Below are positions 41,920-49,247 of a DNA stretch of 64,000 nt, one piece after another. Source of the DNA: Streptosporangium brasiliense (GTDB lineage Bacteria; Actinomycetota; Actinomycetes; Streptosporangiales; Streptosporangiaceae); the NCBI RefSeq assembly GCF_030811595.1, contig NZ_JAUSRB010000002.1, forward strand, positions 5,642,001 through 5,706,000, read 5' to 3'. Made by a program: the position numbers and the translations under genes. The notes beneath the pieces are model-generated. The model was not told where the DNA came from. It did not search any database and saw only the letters and a list, made by a program, of their open reading frames with translations. Each line of letters starts with the position of its first letter. Position 1 is the stretch's first letter.

Positions 41920-43149
41920 ATGAGTGACACAGAGCTGTACGGCCCCCGCAAGTTCCGCAACACCCAGAAGATGCTCGCCCACAGCCAGGCCAGCTGGCAG
42001 GCCGCCGAGGACAAGGGGCTGATAGACCTCTACGTGAGAAACGGCACGGACGGAGTCCTGGCCGACGTCTCGGACGGGCGCGAGTTCGTCAACATGAGCT
42101 CCTACTCCTATCTCGGGCTGAACCGGCACCCCGCCGTCATCCAGGGAGCGATCGACGCCCTGGAGCAGGAGCGGATCACCGGGCTGGGCATCACGCCCAC
42201 CCGGATGCAGCCCGCCCTCATGAACGAGGTGCAGGAGGGGTTCTCCCAGCTGTTCGACGCCCAGTGCCTGGTCGCGCTGTCCTGCACGGTGGCCACCGCC
42301 GCCCTCCTGCCGCTCGTCTCCTCGGGTGTGCTCATCGACGGCAAGCCGAGGGTCACGGTCTTCGACAAGCGCAGCCACTTCTGCATGGACGTGATGAAAC
42401 CGGTGTGCGCCGACGAGAGCCCCGTCTTCACCAGCCCGCACAACGACATGAACTTCATCGAGGACATGTGCAAGAAGTATCCGAGGGTGGCCTACATCGC
42501 CGACGGGGCCTACTCGATGGGCGGCGTGGCCAACCTGGCCGACCTGCTGGCCCTGCAGGACCGCTACGGGCTGTTCCTGTGGTTCGACGACTCGCACTCC
42601 ATCTCCGTCTGGGGCGACAAGGGCGAGGGATATGTGAAGTCGCAGCTCGGTGAGCTGAATCCGTTGACCCTCATCACGGGCTCGCTGGAGAAGGGCTTCG
42701 GGTGCGCCGGCGGCATCATCATGCTGGGCCGGCAGAACGTCAAAAGCCTCATCAACATCTTCGCCGGGCCGATGTGCTGGTCGCAGAGCATGGGCGTGGC
42801 CAACCTCGGGAGCCTCCGGGCGTGCGTCGGCATCCACGACAGCCCCGAACTGGGCGAGCTCCAGCGCTCGCTGCAGGACAACATCAGCTATTTCGACGGA
42901 CGGGTGCCCACCGGGCTCCAGGGCAGCAAGCTGCCCGTCCGGGCCCTCGCCGTCGGCGACACCGCGCTCGCCGTCCAACTGTCGAACGGCCTGTTCGGCG
43001 AGGGCTTCTACTCGGCGCCGGTCTACTACCCGATCACCTCCCGGGGCAGGGAGGGACTGCGGATCATGATCCGGGCGGACATCGACCGGGAGGACCTCAC
43101 CCGGTTCTGCGATCTCCTCGACAAAGACGTGCTGCCGCACGTGATCTGA
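41920..43149 (+). CDS. alpha-oxoamine synthase family PLP enzyme (KBL/SPT/CqsA-like)
   Basis: 409 residues. PLP fold type I, alpha-oxoamine synthase branch: VNMSSYSYLGLNRHPAVIQG, DGAYSMGGVANLADLLAL, LWFDDSHSISVWGDKGEGYV (Asp/His about 223-226), and Schiff-base Lys about 258 in GSLEKGFGCAGG. Catalyses decarboxylative Claisen condensation of an amino acid with an acyl-CoA to give an alpha-aminoketone. AGGAAGG five nt before the ATG. First gene of a tightly coupled six-gene operon; in the proposed pathway it would join the substituted succinyl-CoA-type unit to an amino acid. Confidence 0.92.
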   Translation: MSDTELYGPRKFRNTQKMLAHSQASWQAAEDKGLIDLYVRNGTDGVLADVSDGREFVNMSSYSYLGLNRHPAVIQGAIDALEQERITGLGITPTRMQPALMNEVQEGFSQLFDAQCLVALSCTVATAALLPLVSSGVLIDGKPRVTVFDKRSHFCMDVMKPVCADESPVFTSPHNDMNFIEDMCKKYPRVAYIADGAYSMGGVANLADLLALQDRYGLFLWFDDSHSISVWGDKGEGYVKSQLGELNPLTLITGSLEKGFGCAGGIIMLGRQNVKSLINIFAGPMCWSQSMGVANLGSLRACVGIHDSPELGELQRSLQDNISYFDGRVPTGLQGSKLPVRALAVGDTALAVQLSNGLFGEGFYSAPVYYPITSRGREGLRIMIRADIDREDLTRFCDLLDKDVLPHVI

Positions 43150-43985
43150 TGAACACCACATACCTGTGCAGAAGCCTGATGGTCACCTCGGCCCTGCGGA
43201 TGGACCGGTTCGTCAAGGGCCAGACCGCCGGCGCCGACATCAACCTGATCGACCTGGAGGACGCGGTCCCGCAGGCCGACAAGGAAAGGGCGCGCAACGA
43301 GTTCCTGCGGCTCGAGCGCGCCGAGGTGACCGGCACGCTGGGCCTGCGGATCAACAGCCTTCAGACCAGGGACGGCCTGGAGGATCTGATCGCGGTGCTC
43401 GACAGCCCCACCGAGCCGGACATCATCGTCGTTCCGAAGGTGGAGTCGCCGCACCAGATCGAGCACGTCGACGGCGTGCTCGGCCGGGCCGGCCGCAGGA
43501 GCCGGCTGTGGGCCCTGGTGGAGACTCCCAAGGGCGTCTCCGACGCGATGAGCATCGCCACCTGCAGCGACCGGTTGGTGGCGCTGACGTTCGGGCTCGC
43601 CGACTACGCGGCCGAGATGGGCGCCTCCATGGAGTGGGAGGCCATGCTCTTCGCCCGGTCGCAGGTGGTGACGGCCGCCCGGGGCGCCGGGATCGACGCG
43701 GTCGACGCGCCCACCTTCGACCTCGACGACCTCGGGCTCCTGCGCGCGGAGTCGCGCAGGTCGGCCGACATGGGATTCAGCGGGAAGATCGCGATCCATC
43801 CCCGCCAGCTCCCGGTGATCAACGAGATCTACAGCCCCACCGCCCAGGCCGTGGAGTGGGCGCAGGAGGTGGTCTCCACGTTCGAGCGCGAAAGCGCAGG
43901 CATCCTGACCGTCGGCAGCCTGATGGTCGGACCCCCGTTCTTGAAGAAGGCGCGGAGCATTCTGGCGCTTGTGGAGGATGAATGA
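43149..43985 (+). CDS. HpcH/HpaI aldolase / citrate lyase beta (CitE)-like enzyme
   Basis: 278 residues, TIM barrel. CRSLMVTSALRMDRFVKGQT, INLIDLEDAVP (metal Glu/Asp), LRINSLQTRDGLEDL, IVVPKVESPHQIEHVDG, LWALVETPKG, LTFGLADYAAEMGAS, and MGFSGKIAIHPRQLPVINEI are all typical CitE/malyl-CoA lyase features. Forms or cleaves a C-C bond beta to a CoA thioester, with a 2-oxo acid as partner. Start ATG overlaps the previous stop codon by one base (TGATG). Proposed to make a malyl-CoA-like intermediate. Confidence 0.92.
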   Translation: MNTTYLCRSLMVTSALRMDRFVKGQTAGADINLIDLEDAVPQADKERARNEFLRLERAEVTGTLGLRINSLQTRDGLEDLIAVLDSPTEPDIIVVPKVESPHQIEHVDGVLGRAGRRSRLWALVETPKGVSDAMSIATCSDRLVALTFGLADYAAEMGASMEWEAMLFARSQVVTAARGAGIDAVDAPTFDLDDLGLLRAESRRSADMGFSGKIAIHPRQLPVINEIYSPTAQAVEWAQEVVSTFERESAGILTVGSLMVGPPFLKKARSILALVEDE

Positions 43986-44494
43986 AAGACGTCCAGGCGT
44001 TCCAGCACCTCGGCGGGCGCCGCTACCGCGAGAACCGTGGCGTGTTCTACGACGAGTTCGAGGTCGGGGACATCATCGAGCACCGTCCGGGACGGACCGT
44101 CACCGAGACCGACAACGTCTGGCAGTCCCTGCTCGCGCTGAACAACCACCCCCTGCACATCGACCACGCCTACGCGCGCACCACCGAGTTCGGCCGGCCG
44201 CTGGTGTCGAGCCTGGTGACGCTCTCCATCGTCGGCGGGATGAGCACCAACGGGACCAGCGCCAAGGCGATCGCCAACCTGGGCTGGGAGAGCATCCGGC
44301 TGCCCAACCCCGTCTTCGTCGGGGACACGCTCTACGCGGAGACGGAGGTCGTCGCCATGAGGCCGTCCCGCTCGCGGCCGACCGCCGGCATCGTGACCTT
44401 CGAGACGAAGGGCCTCAAGGACGACGGCACCCTGGTGGTGGTCTTCACACGGTCGGCGCTGATCCCGCTGGGCGGCGGGATCGACCCGGCATGA
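43982..44494 (+). CDS. MaoC-type (hot-dog) dehydratase
   Basis: 170 residues. FYDEFEVGDIIEHRPGRTVT, ETDNVWQSLLALNNHPLHID (hydratase motif with catalytic Asp/His region), FGRPLVSSLVTLSIVGG, NPVFVGDTLYAETEV. Closest in pattern to mesaconyl-CoA hydratase/MaoC-like enzymes that act on branched dicarboxylyl-CoA. ATGA overlap with the aldolase gene. Follows the aldolase logically: dehydration of its hydroxyacyl-CoA product. Confidence 0.92.
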   Translation: MKDVQAFQHLGGRRYRENRGVFYDEFEVGDIIEHRPGRTVTETDNVWQSLLALNNHPLHIDHAYARTTEFGRPLVSSLVTLSIVGGMSTNGTSAKAIANLGWESIRLPNPVFVGDTLYAETEVVAMRPSRSRPTAGIVTFETKGLKDDGTLVVVFTRSALIPLGGGIDPA

Positions 44495-45429
44495 CGGCCC
44501 TCAGGGTCGTCGGCGGCGCCGAGATCGAGGCGGGCGCCGACCTGCGTGAACTGATCGGGGACATGGAGAGCTCGCTACGCGACGACGTGCGCCGCCACTC
44601 CGTCACCCCGGCCAGGTTCATGGAGGTCCGCGACAGCCCCTACTCGGTCTTCGGCGCCATGCCGTCGATGAGCGACCCGCACGACCTGTTCGTGACCAAG
44701 GTCGCCGCGCTGGTCGACGCGGGCGGCGGGGCGGCGCCGGGCAGGACCACCGTCAACGCGGTGGTGGTGGTGTTCTCGATCAGCACCGGCGAGGCGCTGG
44801 CCGTTCTCGACGGCGCCGCCCTGACCGACGTCAAATGCGCGGCGATCACCGGCCTGGTCACCGACCTGTGCGCGACGCCGCACGCCCGGACCCTCGGCGT
44901 GGTCGGGACGGGCGCGCTCGCCCTGCAGCAGGTGCGCGGGGCCGCCGCGGTCAGGGACCTCGACCGGGTGACGGTCTACGGCCGCGACCCGGACCGGGCC
45001 GGCCGGTTCGCCGACCGCGCGCGGCGCTCACTCGGCGGCGCGGTGGAGGTGGCCGTCACCTCCTCGCTCCGCGAGGCCGTCGAGGGCCAGGACGTCGTCT
45101 GCACCGCCACGACGTCGAGCGAGCCGCTGCTGACCGGCTTCGACCTCCCGCCGCCGGTGCACGTCAACTGCATGGGCTCCCACACCCCCGAGTCCCGGGA
45201 GGTGAGCGCCGAACTGCTGGAGAGCAGCGTCCTGCTGGTGGAGGACCGCGCGACCGCGGTCCGCGAGGCCGGGCACCGGCACCACCGGGCTCTGGAGCTG
45301 GAGGAGGCGCTGCGCCGGGGGCCCGAGCTGCGCGCGGCACGGACGGTCTTCAGCTCGGTGGGCCACGGGTTCCTGGACCTGGAGACCACCGCGCACATCC
45401 TGAAGCGGCTGGGCGGTGCGCGTCGGTGA
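44491..45429 (+). CDS. ornithine cyclodeaminase / mu-crystallin family dehydrogenase
   Basis: 312 residues. Rossmann domain with LGVVGTGALALQQVRGAAAV, preceded by the Lys/Asp substrate region (FVTKVAALVDAG, TDVKCAAITGLVTDLC). Later motifs: DVVCTATTSSEPLL, VHVNCMGSHTPESREVSAEL, VLLVEDRATAVREAGH and FSSVGHGFLDLETTAHI. NAD(P)-dependent member of the OCD/alanine dehydrogenase/ketimine reductase group. In this operon it could reduce an imine, ketone or enoyl intermediate. ATGA overlap upstream. Confidence 0.9.
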   Translation: MTALRVVGGAEIEAGADLRELIGDMESSLRDDVRRHSVTPARFMEVRDSPYSVFGAMPSMSDPHDLFVTKVAALVDAGGGAAPGRTTVNAVVVVFSISTGEALAVLDGAALTDVKCAAITGLVTDLCATPHARTLGVVGTGALALQQVRGAAAVRDLDRVTVYGRDPDRAGRFADRARRSLGGAVEVAVTSSLREAVEGQDVVCTATTSSEPLLTGFDLPPPVHVNCMGSHTPESREVSAELLESSVLLVEDRATAVREAGHRHHRALELEEALRRGPELRAARTVFSSVGHGFLDLETTAHILKRLGGARR

Positions 45430-46832
45430 CCCTCACCGCGCGCCGCTCCGGCGGCCTGCTGGCCGCGATGCTGTGCGCCATGACCGTGCAGCCGATCGCG
45501 CAGACCATGGTGGTGCCGATCCTGCCGTCGCTGGCCGGCGAGTTCGCCGTGTCCGCCTCCGACGTCAGCTGGGTGATGACCGCCAACCTGCTGGCCGCCG
45601 CGGTGCTCACCCCGATCCTCGGCCGGCTCGGCGACCTGCACGGCCGCCGACGCCTGCTGCTGCTGTCGCTGCTGGGCACGGTCGCCGGCTCGGTGCTGGC
45701 GGTCTCGACCCACTCCTTCGCCCTGCTGCTGGTGGCGCGGGCGCTGCACGGGATCGGCGGGGGCGTGCTGCCGCTGGCGTTCGGCGTCATCCGGGCCGAG
45801 CTCCCCCCGGAGCGGGCGGCCCGCGGGATGGCCATGGTCAGCACCAGCATGGGCATCGGCAGCGGTCTCGGGGTGGTGGCCGCCGGTCTGCTGATGGAGT
45901 GGTGGGACTACCGGGCGGTCTTCTGGCTGCTGCTCGTGCTCGGACTGCTGGCGGCGGCGGCGGTCGCGCTGTCCGTCCCGGCCGACCGGGGGACCGACCG
46001 GGAGGGGGGCGGGACGAGCCCGCTGGCGGCCGTCACCCTGGCTGTCTGGCTGTGCGCGCTGCTGGTCGCGGTCAGCCAGGGCAACGGCTGGGGATGGACC
46101 GGCACCCGGGTTCTCGGACTGCTGTCGGTGGCCGCGGTGGTCTGCGCCCTCTGGCTCCGGGTCGAGAGCAGGACGCGTCACCCGCTGATCGACCTGAGGA
46201 TGCTGGCCCGGCCGACGGTCGCGCTCACCAACCTCGCCGCCACGCTGACCGGCTTCGGCATGTACGGCGCCTACATCGTGATGACGTCCTTCGCCCAGGT
46301 GCCGCAGGAGTACGGCTTCGGCTTCTCGGCCACCGTGCTGATCGCGGGCCTGATGCTGCTGCCGAACTCGGCCGGCAACCTGGCCGCCGGCACGCTCGCC
46401 GCCGCGCTGATCGCCCGGCGCGGCCCGCGGACGCCGCTGGTGCTCGGCGGCCTCCTCGGCGCGGCGGCGATGGCCTTCCTGACCGTCCGGCACGGCTCGG
46501 CGGTCGACCTCTACCTGGCCGGCGGCGTGTTCGGGCTCGGCACCGGCCTGGCCTTCGCCGCCATCCCCGTCTACGTCAACAGCGCGGTGCCGCCCGGGCA
46601 GACCGCCGTGGCCAACGGCACGAACGCCGTGCTGCGCACCATCGGCGCCGCCGCCGGCAGCGCGGTGACCGGCGCGGTGCTCGCCGGTGACACGGTCGCG
46701 GGCACCGCGTCCCCGACGCTCCACGCCTACCAGGCGGCTTTCATGATCACAGCGGCCGGGTTCCTGGCCGCCGCCGCCGTGCCGTTCGCCATCCGGTCCC
46801 GGCCGGTCCCCGTCCATGAGGAGATCTCTTGA
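45426..46832 (+). CDS. MFS transporter (DHA2-type exporter)
   Basis: 468 residues from GTG 45426, overlapping the dehydrogenase stop codon (GTGA). Thirteen to fourteen helices. Early motif A GRLGDLHGRRRLLLLSLLG, TM4-5 LLLVARALHGIGGGVLPLAFGVI and motif C-like SMGIGSGLGVVAAGLLMEWWDYRAVFWL place it with drug:H+ antiporters. Likely exports the product of the operon and gives self-protection. Confidence 0.92.
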   Translation: MTLTARRSGGLLAAMLCAMTVQPIAQTMVVPILPSLAGEFAVSASDVSWVMTANLLAAAVLTPILGRLGDLHGRRRLLLLSLLGTVAGSVLAVSTHSFALLLVARALHGIGGGVLPLAFGVIRAELPPERAARGMAMVSTSMGIGSGLGVVAAGLLMEWWDYRAVFWLLLVLGLLAAAAVALSVPADRGTDREGGGTSPLAAVTLAVWLCALLVAVSQGNGWGWTGTRVLGLLSVAAVVCALWLRVESRTRHPLIDLRMLARPTVALTNLAATLTGFGMYGAYIVMTSFAQVPQEYGFGFSATVLIAGLMLLPNSAGNLAAGTLAAALIARRGPRTPLVLGGLLGAAAMAFLTVRHGSAVDLYLAGGVFGLGTGLAFAAIPVYVNSAVPPGQTAVANGTNAVLRTIGAAAGSAVTGAVLAGDTVAGTASPTLHAYQAAFMITAAGFLAAAAVPFAIRSRPVPVHEEIS

Positions 46833-48403
46833 GTTCTGCAGGCCAACCCGCGTCGGGCATCTCCCGCCGGGCGATGCTGAAGGCCGGTGGCGCCGTCGTC
46901 GGCGGGTATGTGGGAGGGACCGCCGACGCCACCGCCGCCCGCGCGCACGCGGCGGTGGAGCCGCCCTCGCCCGCCCCGGCGGCCCGGGTGACGGTGAGCG
47001 GCACGGACCCGGTCGCCCTCGCCGCCGAGATGATCAAGTTCGACACCTCGCACGCCGGGCGCAGCGGCTCGGACACCGGCGGCGGTGCCGTGACCCTGGC
47101 GCACGCCCGCATGCTGGAGGGCCTGTGGCGGTCCGCGGGCGTGCCGACCGAGCTCGTCCCGACCCCCAAGGCCGACAACGTGCACCTCATCGCCAGGGTC
47201 ACCGGCAGGGGAGACCGCCCGCCGCTGCTCTTCATGGCCCACTCCGACGTGGTCACGGTGGAGCGGAGCCGCTGGAGCCGCGATCCCTACGGCGGCGCCG
47301 TCGAGGACGGCTGGCTCTACGGCCGCGGGGCCGTGGACATGAAGGGCGCCTCCGCCGCGTTCATGGCCGCCCTCCTGCGGCACGTCCGGGAGGGCGCGGA
47401 GTTCGACCGGGACATCATCTTCCTGTCCGACTGCGACGAGGAGGGCGGGCCGTACGGCGCGCAGTGGCTGGTGGACAACCACTACGACAAGGTCACCGCC
47501 GGAGTGGCCGTCACGGAGGGCGGCTGGGTGCTGAACCAGTCGGACGGCACGACCCCCATGCTCGCGTCGCTGTCCTGCCGGGACCGGGTCTCCCTCCTCC
47601 TGGAGCTGACCGCCACCGGTGTCACGACGCACTCCTCGCACCCGGACGACGGGCCCGCCGTCGGGCGGCTGGGCGGCGCCCTGGCCCGGCTGGCCCGCCA
47701 CCGGCCCGCGATCGGGCTGAGCGACCTGGTCAGGGAGTACTTCACGGTGCTCGCCCGCAGCACCCGCGACCAGGAGTTCTCCAGGGCGATCACCCGGCTG
47801 CTGGCGGCCGGGACCCAGCAGGAGCGGGACGCCGCGGGGGCCAGGGTCATCGAGCTCAGCGACTACCCGTGGGTGCACACCCCGATGCTGCGGGCCACGC
47901 TGTCGTTCCTCGGCCAGCAGGCCGGTTACTACACCAGCATCGTGCCGTCCACGGCCCGTGCCGACGTGCGCGTGGGTTTCGTCCCCGACGGCGAGGACCC
48001 CGCCCGGGTGGTCGCCGAGATCCGCCGCCTGGTGGCCGAGTGGTCGGTGACGGTCCGGGTGGTCGGCCGCCCCGACGAGACGGAGGAGCAGATCCTCGCC
48101 CGGGTGCGCAAGACGCTCTCCCGGCCGACCTCCCCCGTCACCACCGACGTGTACGACATGTGGAAGCGGGCCGCGCGCGAGACGTATCCCGGCATCGGCG
48201 TGGTCCCGTCGCAGTTCGAGGCGAACACGAGCGCGGGCCCCTGGCGTGACAAGGGGATCCCGGTCTACGGGCTGTATCCCTACGCCGTCGACGGCGACAC
48301 GGTGACCCGGATGCACGGCGACGACGAGCGCGTCAGGGTGACGGCGCTGCGCACCGGCACCGACATGGTCTACCGGATGCTGGCCGGGATGCGGACGGGC
48401 TGA
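46829..48403 (+). CDS. Tat-exported M20 family metallopeptidase
   Basis: 524 residues from a TTG start that overlaps the transporter stop codon (TTGA) with GAGGAG upstream. Twin-arginine signal ISRRAMLKAGGAVVGGY with ARAHA cleavage. Zinc ligands: FMAHSDVV, GRGAVDMKG, DCDEEGGPYG and a late His region (VTRMHGDDERV). Typical of M20A carboxypeptidase/acylase enzymes that remove a C-terminal residue or N-acyl group. Export in a biosynthetic operon suggests extracellular maturation of a secreted precursor, or hydrolysis of a competitor peptide. Confidence 0.92.
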   Translation: MSSAGQPASGISRRAMLKAGGAVVGGYVGGTADATAARAHAAVEPPSPAPAARVTVSGTDPVALAAEMIKFDTSHAGRSGSDTGGGAVTLAHARMLEGLWRSAGVPTELVPTPKADNVHLIARVTGRGDRPPLLFMAHSDVVTVERSRWSRDPYGGAVEDGWLYGRGAVDMKGASAAFMAALLRHVREGAEFDRDIIFLSDCDEEGGPYGAQWLVDNHYDKVTAGVAVTEGGWVLNQSDGTTPMLASLSCRDRVSLLLELTATGVTTHSSHPDDGPAVGRLGGALARLARHRPAIGLSDLVREYFTVLARSTRDQEFSRAITRLLAAGTQQERDAAGARVIELSDYPWVHTPMLRATLSFLGQQAGYYTSIVPSTARADVRVGFVPDGEDPARVVAEIRRLVAEWSVTVRVVGRPDETEEQILARVRKTLSRPTSPVTTDVYDMWKRAARETYPGIGVVPSQFEANTSAGPWRDKGIPVYGLYPYAVDGDTVTRMHGDDERVRVTALRTGTDMVYRMLAGMRTG

Positions 48404-48553
48404 CGGGTGACGTCCCGGTGCCGCCTTCCCCAAGGCCGGCAGGCGGAGCGTCGACGCATGGTCCGGGGCCGCGACGGTGACCGCCCCGGGCCCCGGGCCG
48501 GGGCGCCGGGTACGGCGCCGGCGTTCCGGCACCTCCGGTCGGCGCGGACCCGG

Positions 48554-48585
48554 AGGCCGTGCGCGGCCTGAGCCGCGCACGGCCT
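48554..48585. terminator. bidirectional terminator between the biosynthetic operon and lsr2
   Basis: AGGCCGTGCGCGGC-CTGA-GCCGCGCACGGCCT: 14-bp perfect stem with a 4-nt loop, between the converging M20 and Lsr2 genes. Confidence 0.8.
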
Positions 48586-48601
48586 GGGGCGTTTCCTCGG
48601 C

Positions 48602-48985
48602 TCAGGAGTCGAGGGCCGTCTCCTGCTCCGCCGGCCGCGCGTCGGGATGGGCGGAGACGAACAGCTCCACGACCTCGTCGGGGATCTTCCCTCGAGAGGG
48701 AACCTCCAGCTCCTGCTCGCGCGCCCATTCACGCACGTCGGTGTGGGTGTATCCCTGGAGTCGGGGACCGGTGTCGGCGGCCTTCCTCGAACGCGTGGCC
48801 TGCTTGACCTCGCGGGCGTTCTCCAGGACCTTCTCGATGAAGGTGAGGGCGTCGCTGAGCCGCTGCTGATTGGCGTCGGACAGGTCGATGGCGAAGGTCC
48901 GGTTCAGCAACGGGAACTCCCGCCGCACCACGTCATCGCCCTCGGAGTGGTCGAGGTCGTCGACCAGTATTACCTTCTGCGCCAC
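48602..48985 (-). CDS. lsr2: Lsr2-type nucleoid-associated protein, divergent paralogue
   Basis: 127 residues from GTG 48985 (AAAGG about 8 nt upstream). N-terminal dimerisation domain VILVDDLDHSEGDDVVRREF, RTFAIDLSDANQQRLSDALTF; C-terminal DNA-binding domain VREWAREQELEVPSRGKIPDEVVELF. The minor-groove motif RGR of canonical Lsr2 is RGK here, and several N-terminal positions differ (DHSEGD for DGSEAD). Lsr2 silences AT-rich, horizontally acquired and secondary-metabolite genes; this copy lies right beside such an operon. Confidence 0.9.
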   Translation of the reverse strand: MAQKVILVDDLDHSEGDDVVRREFPLLNRTFAIDLSDANQQRLSDALTFIEKVLENAREVKQATRSRKAADTGPRLQGYTHTDVREWAREQELEVPSRGKIPDEVVELFVSAHPDARPAEQETALDS

Positions 48986-49247
48986 TTGCAGCCCTTTCCG
49001 GTGAAACTCCGTCTGTCTGGACCGTGGCATCCTACTGAGGATCCACCGGAACGCTGACGTTCTTGATCCGCCTTTCGCCAAGGCAGGGTGCTTCACCGGC
49101 TCTCGATCCGGGGCCGCCGCGCCGGCCGGTCCCGGCCGCTCGGCGGGCCCGTTCCGTGACCGCGATTGGACGACGGCACAACGGATCGAGCCCGGGTTCG
49201 TCGTGGAGACCGAAGAAGCGGTAATGGGCCAGGTCTAACGTTCGGAC

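Noticed and set aside
41920-43149. 2-amino-3-ketobutyrate CoA ligase (threonine catabolism) or biotin synthesis AONS
   Set aside because: No threonine dehydrogenase or bio genes nearby; coupled aldolase, dehydratase and exporter point to secondary metabolism. Phylogeny is still needed.
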